This document shows, one piece after another, positions 1 to 12,933 of a stretch of DNA of 64,000 bases (the first letter of the stretch is position 1; each line of letters opens with the position of its first letter). The DNA comes from Cryptomeria japonica (Eukaryota; Streptophyta; Pinopsida; Cupressales; Cupressaceae): contig NC_081405.1 in the NCBI RefSeq assembly GCF_030272615.1, forward strand, positions 649,429,420 through 649,493,419. Direction: 5' to 3'. Made by a program: the position numbers and the translations under genes. Below the pieces are notes generated by a model that was given only the letters and a program-made list of their open reading frames with translations, was not told the DNA's origin and ran no database searches.

Positions 1-17
1 TTCCACATCTCACTACC

Positions 18-870
18 TTGAAATCCTTGGATAAGTCACTAAATGATGGTGGCGGGAATCCTGTTTGTCTTGTGAAGTCAAAAGAATACTTAGAAAGTTG
101 TCAGTGGATTGGTCAGACTTTTGCGAAGAATGATGGGGTTGTTTCAGAGTCTAATGTTGGGGTTTCTTCTCTAGGGTTTCCTGATGATGCTATCCTTGCT
201 CAACAAGTCAAAGAATTGGTGTCTAATTCTTCACAACATGTTGATGTGGATGTGGATAATAACGCTACCTTAGGAAATAATATTCAGTTGGGTCACCAAG
301 TAAATGATCTTTTTAAAGATCATGAGCATCAGATGGATGAGGATATTACAAATAGGGTTATCTGATATTACAAATAGGGTTATCTGTTCCATTGAGAATG
401 ACTTGGGGGGAATTAAATCGACCCTTCCTATTTCTGCATCTGCTAACCCTTTTGAGGTTTTGGCCTCATCAAAAGTCGACATCATAGATAATTTAGTCAT
501 GATTTCTTGTAAGTCAAGTAAGAGTTTACCAATTGTTCAAAATACTCTAATTAGGGCTTCATCTGTGGTTTCTCCTAGTAGGGGTAGGCCTCCAAAGAAT
601 CAAAAGACTCAATTGGAAATTGATGCTGGGATTCAGCAGACTTTGTCTCTTTCTTCTGGTGTTGGGAAAGGGAAGCATCCGGTTTCTCTTAGTGACGCTA
701 TGAAAGGAAGTGGTACTCCTAAGGGTAAGAGGAGTAAGAGGTTTATTATCAGTCCTCCTGTGACTAGGTTAGGGGCTGTGAAGCATAATCTTCAAAGTAG
801 TTTCGGAGAAGGGAAGTCTTCTCCGTCTAAAGGAAAGAGGGGAGCCTCGATCTCCCCTCAAGAGAAATGA
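18..870 (+). pseudogene. LINE-1 ORF1 (gag-like), partial and frameshifted
   Basis: This is the first ORF of LINE-1. It starts upstream of the window, so no true start codon is visible. The first part (18-365) is acidic and Ser/Asn-rich. A 22-bp tandem duplication at 342-385 shifts the frame, and the rest runs to 870 in another frame. The C-terminal half is rich in Ser, Pro, Gly and Lys (for example GRPPKNQKTQ and KGKRSKRF), which suits a nucleic-acid-binding tail. The motif STLPISASANPF is shared with LINE-2 ORF1 and shows the two are homologous. The stop TGA at 868-870 overlaps the ORF2 ATG at 867. No zinc knuckle is seen. The RNP-forming role is known for LINE ORF1 proteins in general, not shown here. 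Confidence 0.8.
342..385 (+). repeat. 22-bp tandem duplication inside LINE-1 ORF1
   Basis: The unit beginning GATATTACAAATAGGG occurs twice back to back (342-363 and 364-385) with no mismatch. Because 22 is not a multiple of three it shifts the ORF1 frame. LINE-2 has a single copy at the homologous place, so the duplication is specific to LINE-1. Confidence 0.95.
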
Positions 871-3800
871 GAATTATATCTTGGAATGTTAGGGTCTTAA
901 ATGCCTCTAACAAGAGGTGCTTAATTAAGTTCTAGATGGACTAAGTTAAGTGTGATATTTTCATGTTGCAAGAGACAAAATTGTCAAAGGAGTCTGTTGA
1001 TTTGGTTTTTTCTTCTTGGAGAAAGTGGGAATTCCTCTTCTCTCCAGCTTGTGGTGCATCAAGGGGTTTGACATTACTTTGGAATAACTATAACATTGAG
1101 GTTGAGTTAGTTGCTTCTACTATAAACTGGATGTTGGCCTTAGTTAAAAGCAAGCTTTTGAAGATTAAGTTTTGGCTTTTTAAATATTATGCTCCTTCTG
1201 GTATTCAAAGGAAATCTAAATTATGGGGAGATCTTAAGAGAATTTCCTTCCCTTTAAGGCATGGTCCCTTTATAATCTTTGGGGGAATTTTAATGCTATC
1301 ACTGAGTTGGGAGAAAAGAAAGGAGGTATTCTTCCTAATAAAAAAATTATGGAAGACTTTGGGATGTTCATGAAGGACATGGGTCTTTTTGATTGTCAGT
1401 TTCAGAATGGGATTTTCACATGGACAAATATGCGAAGAGATTTTTCTCAGATTGCAGAAAGGTTAGACCGGCTTTTGTTATCAGATGTTTGGATTGATTT
1501 AGAGTTCAATTTTTTTTCCTCTATTCTTCTAGTTTTGAGGCCAGATCATTTTCCAATTTCCCTATCAATTCTAGAAGATAAAGCTCATTTTAAGTCACCC
1601 TTTAAATTTGAACCTATGTGGTTTAGAGATTCTTCTTTTTTGCCTTTGCTCAAAAAATGGCGGAGTTCTGCTCCTTATTGCTCTAGATCCTGAATGTTTC
1701 AGATTGTTAAGAAGTTGAGATTTTTGAAATTTAATATTAGAGAATGGAATATCTTGCATTTTAAGAACATCTTTTAGGAAAAATAGAGGATTCAAGATAT
1801 AATTAAATGTCTTAATTCACATGTGATTCAACATGGTATGGTGCCTCTTGTTTTTGATGAACTAAAATTGCTAAAAGTAGAGCTTGAAGAAGTTTTGTCC
1901 AGAGAAGAAATCTATTGGAGACAGAAATCGAGAGAGATCTGGCTTTCAGATGGTGATAGAAATACAAATTTTTTTCACTCTTCAACAAAAAAGAAGAGAA
2001 GTAAAAATAGGATATCTTGTATTGAGTGTCCAAATGGAAAAATTTTAACAGAACAGGAGGATATTGCTTCAGAGGCAGTTAGGTTTTTTAAGTCACTATT
2101 GTCTTCGGAGCATGGAGATCTTCATAATAACATTTCTTCTAATATTCCTTCTTTAGTATCTTCGAAAGATAATAAAATGTTGATGTCTCCTTTTTCTTTG
2201 GATGAAGTTAAGAATGTTGTTTTTGCAATAAACCCTGATAAGGCTCTAGGACCGGATGACTTTACTCCTTTATTTTTTCAGAAATGCTGGGATTTTGTGG
2301 GAAATGATGTTTTATTGGCCCTTGAGGAAGCTAGAAGGAATAGGTCTATTTTGAAAGAGCTTAATAATACAATGATTGCAATTATTCCTAAAAAAGAGGT
2401 TACCAGGACATTTGCTAATTTTCGCCCTATTGCTTTATGTAATACTTTGTACAAGATTTTTACCAAGGCTATTTCTTTAAGGTTGGCTAAAATTTTACCT
2501 AAGATCATTTCTTTAGAATAAGGGGGTTTTATTCCAGGAAGGGAGACAACAGAGGGAGCTATGGTGGCACATGAGGTTCTGCATTCTATTTCTACTTAGA
2601 GAATCCTGACCATGATCCTCAAATTAGATACGATGAAAGCATATGATAGAGTAGAATGGGGGGCATTGTGTGTTGTTCTACTTAAATTGGGCTTTTCCAA
2701 GGCATGGGTCAAATTAATAGCTCCCCTTGTGGTTTTTTCTCCTCTTCTAGGGGTTTGAGGCAAGGGGATCCCTTGTCTCCTTTCTTGTTCATTCTTCTAG
2801 CTGAAATGTTCAGTTGGGCTATAAGAGGGGCTAAGCTGAGAGGGCTTTGGAAAGGAATTAGGATTCAGGATGTTCCACAAAGCATTTCACATTGCTTGTT
2901 TGTAGATGATACCTTGTTATTTGGTCAGGCCTTTTTGGGCGAGGCAAGAGTGATAAAGGGGATAATACAGAATTATGCATCCTTTTTTGGTCAGAGAATC
3001 AATGTTGATAAGTCAAAGATTTTTTTCCTTCATGCTTCACAATTGGTTCAAGATAGATTGAAGATTTTTTGGGGATTTGCATATGGAAATCTTCATTAAG
3101 CAGGATAGAGTTGAGTTTTGGGATAAGATAATTTCAGTTATCTCTAGAAGGATCCTATCCTAGAATCATAGATGGTTATCTTTGGCTGGTAAGATTGTTC
3201 TTATTAAGTCTGTCCTAAATGTTGTTCCTATTTATCTCTTGTCTGTTTTGCAGTCTCTGAAAGCAACTCTTGTTAGTTTGCAAGATACTCTTAGGTCCTT
3301 CCTTTGGAGTAATAATAAAGATGGTAAGAAAAAACTCCCTTTGGTAGCATGGGATAAAGTTTGTTTGCCTAAAAACCTTGGGGGCACAAGCATTAGGAGT
3401 CTGGAAAGTCAGAATTTAGCCTTAGGTGCCAAGTTGGTTTGGAAATTGTATGAGAGACCATTCTCCTTTTGGGCACAAATTATGTTTGCTAAATATTTAA
3501 ATAACAGACCAAGAGAATATGTTTTTCAAGTTTCTAATTTACTGTCTGGTTCAGCTATTTGAAATTTTCTATGTAAATGTAGATCAGTGATTTTGCCTCA
3601 TCTCTCATGGATTGTTCATAATGGTAGAAAGGGCAGGTTTTGGGAGGAAGTTTGGAATGGACATCCCCCTTTGGTGAACTCAAGGGATTGGTCTCCTTTA
3701 ATTTCCACTCTTTCTTCCCTTTGGGGTGTCTTTGTGGCTGATTATTTTGAAATTGAGTATAGCGGGAATCTTAAGGTGGCAAAATGGAAATCAATTGAGT

Positions 3801-5028
3801 TTTTAGATATTGATCAAAATGTAAAATTGGAATATGAAAAGATGTTGGCGGAGAGAGTAATAATTCTTTTTGATGCTGACGATGAGCTTATTTGGACAAG
3901 GAATATCTCTGGTAAGTACACAGTTAAGGATGGCTATAATTCTCTCTTGGTTGCTAAAGATTTATCTACTTGGCCATACAAGTTGTTTTGGCATATGGCT
4001 TGCCTCCCAAAGGCTAGTGCTTTTGCTTGGTTAGAGGTGTAGGACAGGTTCCTTACAGGAATAGGCTAGGTATTACTGCGGTATTTTCTTGTGTATTTTG
4101 TAATAAAAATTTAGAATCCTCTGCACACTTGTTTCTTCATTGTGATTTTGCCTATGCTTGCTGGCAGTGGTTGTTTGAAAAGCTTAATCTTTCCTTTGTT
4201 ATTGGTAAGGATCTCCTTTCCCACTTTAGAGCCTAGCCTCTCCTGTTTGCCTCATTTTTCTATGCATGTCTTTGGATTATTTCTCCATCTATTGTGATTT
4301 GGAATATTTGGTTAGAGCATAATAATAGGATTTTTAAACAAACAAGTTCTTCCTTGGTTGAAGTTTTATTAAGGATTGAATCTTCCATCTTTGAAGTTGC
4401 TTTGTCTTTTATCTATAATAATTTGGAAACCCTTACCTCTTTTTCTCATTGGGATGGTAGGGTAAGTCGAGTTTGGAGAATGTTATTAGTCTTACCTTCT
4501 CATGGATCTATTTTAAATAAGACTAATGCTATAAGTAAGAGAAATTTTGCTTGCTGGAAACCTTCTCTGCAAGGGCACTTTAAATTGCATTTTGATGGTG
4601 CTTCTCATGCGAACCCTAGCCTAGCAGGGGTAGGTATGGTAATTTATGATCATAAGGTAAGATTTATTCAGGCTCGTTGTCATGCGATTGGATTCAAGTC
4701 TAACAATTGTGCAGAATTATTTGCTTTGTCCTTTGGTTTGGATATGGCTATATCTTTGGGAATTAAGGACTTGATAATTGAGGGTGATTCTATGGTTATT
4801 ATTCAAAGTGTCATGAAAAAGAAGTTGAATTGTTGGCAATTACAATATATACTTGATTATATTTTGCAAAAATTAGACTTCTTTGATTCCTTCTTGATTT
4901 CCCACTATTATAGGGAAGTGAATAAGATTGCAGATTTCTTGGTTAATTTAGCCATTGATAGTGATGCTAATATGCGGGAGGTAAGTGTGGTTGAGATCCC
5001 TTCCTCGGTTTTGGAATTTTTGAAATAA
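867..5028 (+). pseudogene. LINE-1 ORF2: endonuclease, reverse transcriptase, zf-RVT, RNase H
   Basis: The start ATG at 867 opens the endonuclease signature ISWNV, with QETK near 970 and YAPSG near 1190. The catalytic GGDFNA block at about 1285-1300 is damaged by an indel. Reverse transcriptase motifs follow: PDKALGPDDFTPLFFQKCW (about 2235-2290), KLDTMKAYDRVEW (about 2620-2660), GLRQGDPLSPFLFILLAEMF (about 2750-2810) and the active site FVDDTLLFG (about 2900-2930). A zf-RVT segment at about 3880-4160 has paired Cys and His (CVFCNK, HLFLHC). RNase H (about 4570-4960) keeps FDGAS, AELFAL, EGDS and ADFL, so all four acidic positions look present. The chain is broken by frameshifts and by stops that usually replace Gln or Trp. 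Such proteins nick target DNA and copy the RNA in place. Confidence 0.92.
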
Positions 5029-5525
5029 AGAAGGGCATAGTTGTTGTCTTCATCAACCTCTTTATTTGGTGTGGCTTTTCTTTGGTGTGGGTTCTTCTAT
5101 GCTTGATCACAGTGTTTATTTTGACAGGTGTCTGATTATGGTTTCATTTCTGCTATGTGGTATCATTCTAACTAGTGGTTGGAGAATTGTGTTTCATAGA
5201 CAGGGGTGGTTCAGACTGGTGTTTTTTGGCAGCATTGAATATGCATCCTTCAGTGATCATACTTTAATCTTCCTTCTATATACTTCTATTAGTGGCATCC
5301 TTTATATCTAATGCGGCTTATGAAATTGGGATGGGTTTTTTGATGTACTATGCCAATGGGCATTTGGTATTGGGTAGAATAGGCTTGTGTTACTTAAGCA
5401 ATACTAAAGGGTTTTCTTATTGGTTCTTTCCCTTCAGTGCTTTTTGAACCAGACATTTTAAATTTTTTTAAAAAAATTTAATATAGTTTAGTGGTTCTAT
5501 CCACTTTTATCAAAAAAAATAAAAT
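5029..5525 (+). other. LINE-1 3' UTR and A-rich tail
   Basis: There is no credible coding sequence after the RNase H stop at 5028. The segment ends in a short A-run at about 5512-5525, as expected for target-primed insertion. A target-site duplication cannot be tested because the 5' end is off the window. Confidence 0.75.
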
Positions 5526-5529
5526 TCGT

Positions 5530-6480
5530 TAGTGATTAGAATGAAATGTTTGTATTAAGGTCTGTACTAATGAAGATTAGAAATTGCGAGTGATTCATCA
5601 TTCTAGACCATTTCATGGCAAAGAAGAAAAGGCTGGTCTAATATGACAAAACATTACAATGAATGTAACTCAAAGCAACATTATATATCATGATAATCCA
5701 ATGAAACAATTCTTGTACGAATGAACATTTGTAATGACCAGTAATTAAAATGAAATGTTTGTCTAACATGACAAAACATTAAAATGAATGCAATCCAACA
5801 TAGCAGTATATATCATGATAATCCAATGAAACAATTCTTGTATGAATGAACATTAGTAATGACCAGAAATTAAAATGAAATGTTTGTCTCACATGACAAA
5901 ACATTAAAATGAATGTAACCCAAAGTAACAATATATATAGTGATAATCCAATGAAACAATTCTTGTATGAATGAACATTAGTAATGATCACTAATTAAAT
6001 TGAAATGTTTGTCTAACATGACAAAACATTAAAATGAATGTAACCCAAAGTAACAATATATATAATGATAATCCAATGAAACAATTCTTGTACGAATGAA
6101 CATTAGTAATGATCACTAATTAAAATGAAATGTTTGTCTAACAGGACAAAACATTAACATGAATGTAACCTAAAGTAACAGTATATATCATGATAATCTA
6201 ATAAAAACATTAACATGAATGTAACCTAAAGTAACAGTATATATCATGATAATCTAATAAAACGCTAGTGATTCCAGCCCATTTCATGACAAAGAAGAAA
6301 AAAGCTGGTCTAACATTACAATGAGTGTAACCCAAAATAACAAAATATAATTGAAATCTCCTGTAATTCCAGAACATTTCATGACAAAGAAGAAAGACTG
6401 GTCTAACATTACAATGAGTGTAACCAAAAGTAACAGTATATATCTTCATTATCCAATGAAACGTTTGAAATGAAAATTAG
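5530..6480. repeat. Array with 125-bp period, degenerating toward its right end
   Basis: The landmark ATCCAATGAAAC recurs at 5696, 5821, 5946 and 6071, with a diverged copy at 6196: exactly 125 bp apart each time. A typical unit contains AATGAAATGTTTGTCT, ACAAAACATTA and GTAACCCAAAGTAACA. From about 6250 to 6480 units are shortened and diverged. The same family flanks the second DUF2431 locus (57740-58520), and one remnant lies at 51330-51480. Stops in all frames show it is non-coding. Confidence 0.9.
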
Positions 6481-6482
6481 AA

Positions 6483-7472
6483 ATGACTAGTGATCCCGGG
6501 CTATTTCATGACAAAGATGAAGGGGCTGTATGCCATTCAAGAGCCGAGAAGATATGTCTTACATTCTCGGAGAGAGAGGCTTCTATTAGCCTTGGCCCCA
6601 CTTCCTCTTTTATTCATGTAACCAGGATAATCTGTTTTCCTGAAATCAACAGACTCCTTCAAAAACAGCCCATACTGCTTCTCCTAAATTCCATATACTA
6701 TAGGGGTGCAAAAAACTCAACAACTTAGTAGAACTTTCAAAAAGCACTCACCAAATCTCTGTTCTTCTTGATAGATTCCTTATGGCGTTCCCCTTGGCAA
6801 AACTGGCCTGCGTGTGGTGCATTGAAAACTATTCTTTCAATCTTCCTCTATTAGATTTCCAACTTGATCCATTCTGATTGCATCAATCTCATACATCAAC
6901 AATGCTCCACGCCTCTCTAAGTTCGAAATTGAAAGCCCAGCCGTATCATACACTCTTAAGACCTCTGCTTTGACAACATTCAAAAACACTGTAAAAAATC
7001 TTGTAAAATATAAGTTTCAACAGATGAGAACAGAGCATAACTTTTATTCATTTTTTCCTTATGAGACCTCTGCTATCAAGTGATCTGGCGACGATGTTAT
7101 GTGCACAGTCAAAAGCATTTGCCAAAGAAGATGAAAATGAGAAGTTGCCTTCTCCAACTAACAGAATCCTATGCAAGCTAGAATGATGCATAAGCTTCCT
7201 CTCCAACACAGGTGGCGTGAGTGGCGTCTCCAAGAATTAAAAAATACAAGATTAAAATCAGCAAGTTAACCTCATTCCCTTACTCCTGTATTTTCTCAAA
7301 ATCACCCATTTAACAGAAAACTTTAGAAATGGCAAACTTGTCCAACACCCAGTAAACTTTGAAAATCTCAGGCGCCCACAACTTTGAGTAATTACAGTAT
7401 GCCCAAGTGAAAGCAAATTACCTGAGACAGCTCTAATGCTTTTACCAGCCTCAGTAATTCAGGCTGTTCCAT
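6483..7472 (-). pseudogene. BMT5-like (DUF2431) pseudogene A, three exons
   Basis: The family is a Rossmann-fold, SAM-binding domain related to yeast BMT5, an rRNA uridine methyltransferase; plant members are mostly uncharacterised. Exon 1 (7422-7472) starts at a real ATG and reads MEQPELLRLVKALELSQ before a GT donor. Exon 2 (7068-7227, phase-1 end) carries ILLVGEGNFSFSSSLA, the SAM-binding loop. Exon 3 (about 6990 down to 6483) keeps LERRGALLMYEIDA, then RIVFNAPHAG after a frame break, and then decays through stops in the part where copies B and C read GEIHVTNK. The intron between exons 2 and 3 is about 70-80 bp. It is clearly broken. The 125-bp repeat array abuts its 3' end, as at the other locus. 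Confidence 0.85.
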
Positions 7473-8142
7473 CGTTTTGCAGCAGAATGAAAAAAACACT
7501 AAGGATTCCTTATAGCCCAGCAGCGAAAGGATATTTAATAGTTTAATATCTGTTTTAATCTAAAAAGTAATAAATTATGTGAAGTCGTATTAACAAAACA
7601 AAAAAATATATAGAACTATTTATTTTTAAGGTTTTTTGGACACTTCAATCAGAAGTATGCTGATATGGAATCATGCTTTATAATATGTATCTAAAATCTT
7701 TATTATAAACAAGGGCCTTACCAAATAAGCAGCTATATAATTTTTGATGTAATTACAAATGGTGATATGATTTTGAGTCCAAATGTTCAATTACTAGAAT
7801 TTTTTTCTTATACCATACAAATAAATAATTTGAAGAGTACAAATGCCTTGAAGAATTTTCAAACCATAAGATAATGATACAAATAAAACAATCAAAAAAC
7901 AAATAATTCTGAAATAAGATTAGAAAATAAAACCCTAAAAATCAAAACATAAACAGTGTATGATTAGATTAGGACTTAATCTCATGTATGACTTTGAGAT
8001 ATTTCATTGCAAATTGTGTTCTATAATCCAAAACTTTCGTTCGAGAAACAAATTTGTTAGATACTCTGGTTTCATTTTATATAATTGTTGAGTTTTTCCC
8101 TACAGAATTGATCTCTACACTTGAAAAAAAAATCATTTCATG
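7473..8142. other. AT-rich spacer between DUF2431 copy A and LINE-2
   Basis: AT-rich DNA with no sustained reading frame and no recognised repeat. The first 100 bases would be the 5' flank of copy A, but no clear promoter element is visible. Confidence 0.6.
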
Positions 8143-8735
8143 GTTTTTTTTTTTTTCAATAAAAGTCGATTTATCTACTAAACTTTTTTTATTAATATTT
8201 CTTGTTTTTTACATAGGATTCAAAGAGCATAGCATACCAGAGGAAAGAATCCTGGGAAGAAAACCTCCGGTCACAGCTCATAAAATAAACCTATAGCATC
8301 TAACGGATCAATTTATACACCCCGCCCAAAACCACATACAAAATACGGGCAAAACACATATAATATCAATTTTGCATAGAGCTCATATGACAATTTGCCA
8401 AAAAAACGCATCAGATGATTTTCAAATGTAGACTCCATAGCTGCTATCAATAGAAGAAGACAAAATTTTCCAAAGCCCTGTGTCGAATCCCATGAGCCAA
8501 AAACTTTCCTGCCAAAAAAAGAAAGTATCAAAAAACCTTTGGAAAAACACTATTATATCAAATACCATGACCTCGAACTCTTCTCTAGACAACGGACATG
8601 AATACTTGAAATGAAAGGGGAAAGCGTGAATAATTATCATCATAAAATTTTACATCGACGTTACTCAAGAAAATGATATGACTATTGCTACAAACCTTCC
8701 CATACCCTAGAAGGAATTTCCTCAAAACCCACCTC

Positions 8736-11700
8736 TCACTGATTAGCATTGCTATCAATGGCTAAATTTGTCAAATAATCTGCAATCTTATTAACTTCTC
8801 TGTAACAATGGGATACCAAGAAAGATTCAAACAATTCTAATTTTTGTAAAATGGGATCAAGTATATACTGCAAATTCCAACAATTCAATTTCTTTTTCAT
8901 AACACATTGAATAATCACCATAGAATCACCTTCAATTATTAAGTCCTTAATTCCCAAAGAGATTGCCATATCCAATCCAAAAGACAAAGCATGAAATTCC
9001 GCATAATTGTTAGTTTTAAAACCAATAGCATGACACTTAGCTCGAATAAAATTTGCATTATGATCATAGATTACAATGCCTACCCTAGTCGGCCTAGGGT
9101 TACCATGAGAGGCCCCATCAAAATTCAGTTTAAAGTGCCCCTGCGGAGGAGGTTTCCATCTAGCAGAGCATTTCTTAGCTGTTGCATCATTCTTTTTTAA
9201 AATTGAACCATGAGAGGGTAAAACTGACTGCAGCTTCCAAACTCTAGTAACTCTACTATCCCAGTGTGAAAAAGAAGTAAGATTTTCCAAATTCTTATAA
9301 ATAAATGACAAAGCAACCTCAGAGATTGAAGACTCAATTTTTAATAAAACCTTAGACACAGGAGACCTTTTTTTTTTAAATATCCTATTGTTTCTCTCTA
9401 GCCAAACATTCCAAATCACAATAGATGGAGATATGATCCAAAGGCATGCATAAAAAGATGAAGCAAACATAAAGGACCAAGCTCTAAAATGGGAAATGAG
9501 ATCCTTACAAATAACAAAGGATATATTTAACTTCTCAAACAACCACTGCCAACATTCATAAGCATAATCACAATGTAGGAACAGGTGTGAAGAAGATTCC
9601 AAATTTTTGTTACAAAGGACACAAGGGAAAACAATAGTAATACCAAGTCTATCTAGTCTCATACCTGTAAGGACTCTATCCTGAATTGCCAACCAAGCAA
9701 ATGCTCTAGCTTTGGGAAGACAATCTGAATGCCAAAACAACTTATAAGGCCAAGAAGATAAATCTTTAGCAACCATAAGAGAGTTGTAACCATCTTTAAC
9801 AATGTACTTACCATAAATATTCTTTGTCCAAATAAGTTCATCCTCAGAATCAGAAAGAAATACAATTCTATCCCACAAAATATTTTCAAAATCTAATTTC
9901 AAGCTTTAATCAACATCTAAGAAATCAATCAACTTCCATCTAGCTAGCTTAAGGGGTCCACTAGTCACAATTTCAAAATAATCTTCTACAAAAACACCCC
10001 AAAGGGAGGAAAGAATAGTGATCAGAGGAGACCAATCCCTAATATTCACCAAAGGTGTGTGTCCATTCCATACTTCATCCCAGGATCTAACCTTTCTACC
10101 ATTATGAACAATCCATGAGAGATGAGGCAAAATAACTGATCTACATTTACAAAGGAAATTCCAAATAGCAGAACCCAAAGGCAAATTTGAGACTTTAAAA
10201 ATGTACTCTCTCGGTCCATTATTTAAATATTTGGAAAACATAATCTATGCCCATAAGGAGCTAGGCTTGTCATATAATTTCCAAACCAACTTAGCACCTA
10301 AGGCTAAATTCCAATTCTCTAGACTCCAAATTCCTGTTCCCCCAAGTTTCTTAGGCAAACATACCTTATCCCATGCAACTAAAGGGAGTTTCTTCTTGCC
10401 ATCTTTATTATTGTTCCAAAGAAAATCTCTAAGAGTATCCTGTAAACTAACAATGGCTGCTTTTGGAGACTTCAAAACAGACATGAGATATATGGGAACA
10501 ACATTCAAAATAGACTTGATGAGAACAATTTTACCTGCCAAAGTTAACCATCTATGATTCCATGAGAGAATTCTTTTAGAAATGACCAAAATAATATTAT
10601 CCCAAAAACTAATCTTATCCTGTTTAACAAAGAAAGGAATCCCAAGGTAAGTACATGGAAAATTTCTAGTCTCAAATCCCCAAAAGGATTGCAACCTATG
10701 CTGAACTAGTTGTGATGTATTAAGGAAAAAAATATTTGATTTATCACCATTCACTTTCTGACCAGAAAATGATGCGTAATTTTGTATTATTCCTTTAATC
10801 ACTTTTGCCTCAACTAACAAAGCATGTCCAAATAATAGAGTATCATCTGCAAAGAGACAATGAGAAATACTTTGGGGAATATTCTAAATCCTTATACCTT
10901 TCCAAAGCCCCCCCACTTTAGCAGCCCTAATAGCCCAACTAAAGGTTTCAGGTAGGAGAATAAACAAAAAGGGAGAAAGGGGATCTCCCTATCTCAAACC
11001 CCTAGAGGAAGTGAAAAAACCACAAGGAGAACCATTAATTAAAACTGAGAATCTTGCAGAAGAAATACATGCACGAATCTATTTGACCCAAGCCTTGGAA
11101 AAACCTAACTTCTCAAGAACAACACATAAAGCCCCCCACTCTACTCTATCATAAGCCTTCATCATGTCTAGTTTAAGTATCATGGCCGGGGTTCTTTGGG
11201 TGGAAATATAATGCAACACCTCATGTGCTACAATTGCACCCTTTGGCGTCTCCCTTTTGGGAACAAAACCACCTTGCTCCAATGAAATGATCCTAGGTAG
11301 AATTTTTGCCAACCTAAGGGAAATTGCCTTCGTAAATATCTTATACAAATTATTACATAAAGCAATGAGGCGGAAGTCAGCAAAAGTCTCAGTATCCTCT
11401 TTTTTAGAAATAATTGCAATCATTGTAGTATTAAGTTCTTTTAAAATGGACCTATTTCTCCTAGATTCCTCGAGAGCCAATAAAACATCATTTCCCACAA
11501 AATCTCAACATTTCTGAAAAAATAAAGGAGTAAAACCATCTGGTCCCAGGGCTTTATCTGGATTCATGGAAAAAACAACACTCTTAACTTCTTCTAAGGA
11601 AAAGGGAGACATCAACATCTTATTGTCTTCCAAAGATACTAAAAGAGGAATATTAGATATAATATCATTGCTGAGATTTCCATTTTCCGAAGATAAGAAT

Positions 11701-12933
11701 GACTTTAAAAACCTAACTGCCTCTGAAACAATGTCCTCTAGCTCTGTCAATAAATTCCCATTCTGACACTGAATACAAGATATCTTATTCTTACATCTTT
11801 TATTCTTAGTTGAAGAATGAAATTTTTTTTTGTTCCTATCACCATTTGAAAGCCATAACTCTCTAGATTTTTGTCTCCAATAGATTTCCTCTCTAGCTAA
11901 CACCTCCTCAAGATGTAATTTTAGTGACTTCAATTCATCAAAAACTTGTGGCACCATACCATGTTGAAGCACATGAGTATTAAAACACTCAATCATATCT
12001 TGAATCCTTTGTTTCCCCTGAAAAATGTTCTTAAAATGAGAGATATTCCATTCCCTAATATTCAATTTTAATAACTTAACTTCTTAGCAATCTGAAACAT
12101 ACGGGACCCAGAGTAAAAAGGAGTAGAATTCCACCATTTCATAAGCAGAGGTAAAAAGGAAGAATCCCTAAACTACATGGGCTCAAATTTAAATGGAGAC
12201 TTAAAAGAAGCCCTATCCTCAATAACTGAAAGGGAAATTGGAAAATGATTAGAACCTGAGACCGACAGAATAGAGGAAAAGAATTCAAAATCTGAATCAA
12301 TCCAATTCTCAGATAACAAAAACCGATCTAATCTCTCAGCGATTTGAGAAAAATCCCTTCTCATGTTTGTCCATGTGAAAACCCCATTTTGAGACTTACA
12401 ATAAAAAAGGCTCATATCAGAAATGAAATCCCCAAAGTCATCCATAACCCTTTTATTAGGGAAAACATCTCCTTTTTTCTCATTTAAATCAGTGATAGCA
12501 TTAAAATCACCCCCAAAGATAATAAAGGAACCATGTTTTAAGGGAGAAAAAATCCTCTTTAATTCACCCCATAACTTACTCTTCCCTTGAATTCTTGATG
12601 GAGCATAAATGTTAAAAAGCCAGAATTTAACCTTCGAAATCTTGCTTATAACTAAAGCCAACATCCAATTCGTAGCAGATGCCACTAACTGTACCTCAAT
12701 ATTATAATTATTCCAAAGCAGTGCCAAACCTCCTAAAGCACCACAGGCCGAAGAAGAAAGAAAATTCCACCTTCTCCAAGATGAAAAAACCAAATCAATA
12801 GACTCCTTTGACAACTTTGTTTTTTGCAACATAAAAATATCACACTTAATTAAGTCCATTTGGGACTTAATTAAGCGTCTCTTGTTAGGGGCATTCAAGC
12901 AATGCCCCTAACATTCCAAGAAATAATTCTCAT
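8736..12933 (-). pseudogene. LINE-2 ORF2: endonuclease, reverse transcriptase, zf-RVT, RNase H
   Basis: ATG at 12931-12933 opens ISWNV. Endonuclease (about 12900-12173) keeps QKTKLSKES, YAPSR and the catalytic block FGGDFNAITDL, better preserved than in LINE-1. Reverse transcriptase (about 11600-10250) shows PDKALGPDGFTPLFFQKC, KLDMMKAYDRVEW and FADDTLLFG (about 10830-10855). A 388-codon open stretch (8736-9902) holds the zf-RVT region (FPCVLCNK, HLFLHCDY) and RNase H with FDGASHGNP, EGDS and ADYLTNLA. The RNase H site is complete. Breaks include a small insertion just after WNVRG, a stop in the region corresponding to GLRQGDPLSP near 10990, and frame changes near 10245 and 9905. No intact polyprotein can be made. 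Confidence 0.92.

Larger units (their letters stand above)
1..5525 (+). mobile_element. LINE-1: non-LTR retrotransposon, 5'-truncated by window edge, decayed
   Basis: A plant LINE reads left to right: ORF1, then an ORF2 with endonuclease, reverse transcriptase, zf-RVT and RNase H regions, a 3' UTR of about 500 bp, and an A-rich tail at about 5512-5525. The 3' end, a TTTTATC followed by an A-run, matches the mirrored 3' end of LINE-2 at 8143-8200. The 5' end lies outside the window. Many nonsense codons and frameshifts make it inactive. LINE-2 is its closest relative here and lies in the opposite orientation. Confidence 0.93.

Noticed and set aside
5779-6449. Minus-strand frames of 70-79 codons
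   Set aside because: They are reading frames through the 125-bp repeats and simply repeat themselves; no start, no family.
10201-10557. 118-codon plus-strand frame
   Set aside because: Antisense shadow of LINE-2 reverse transcriptase; no motif of its own.
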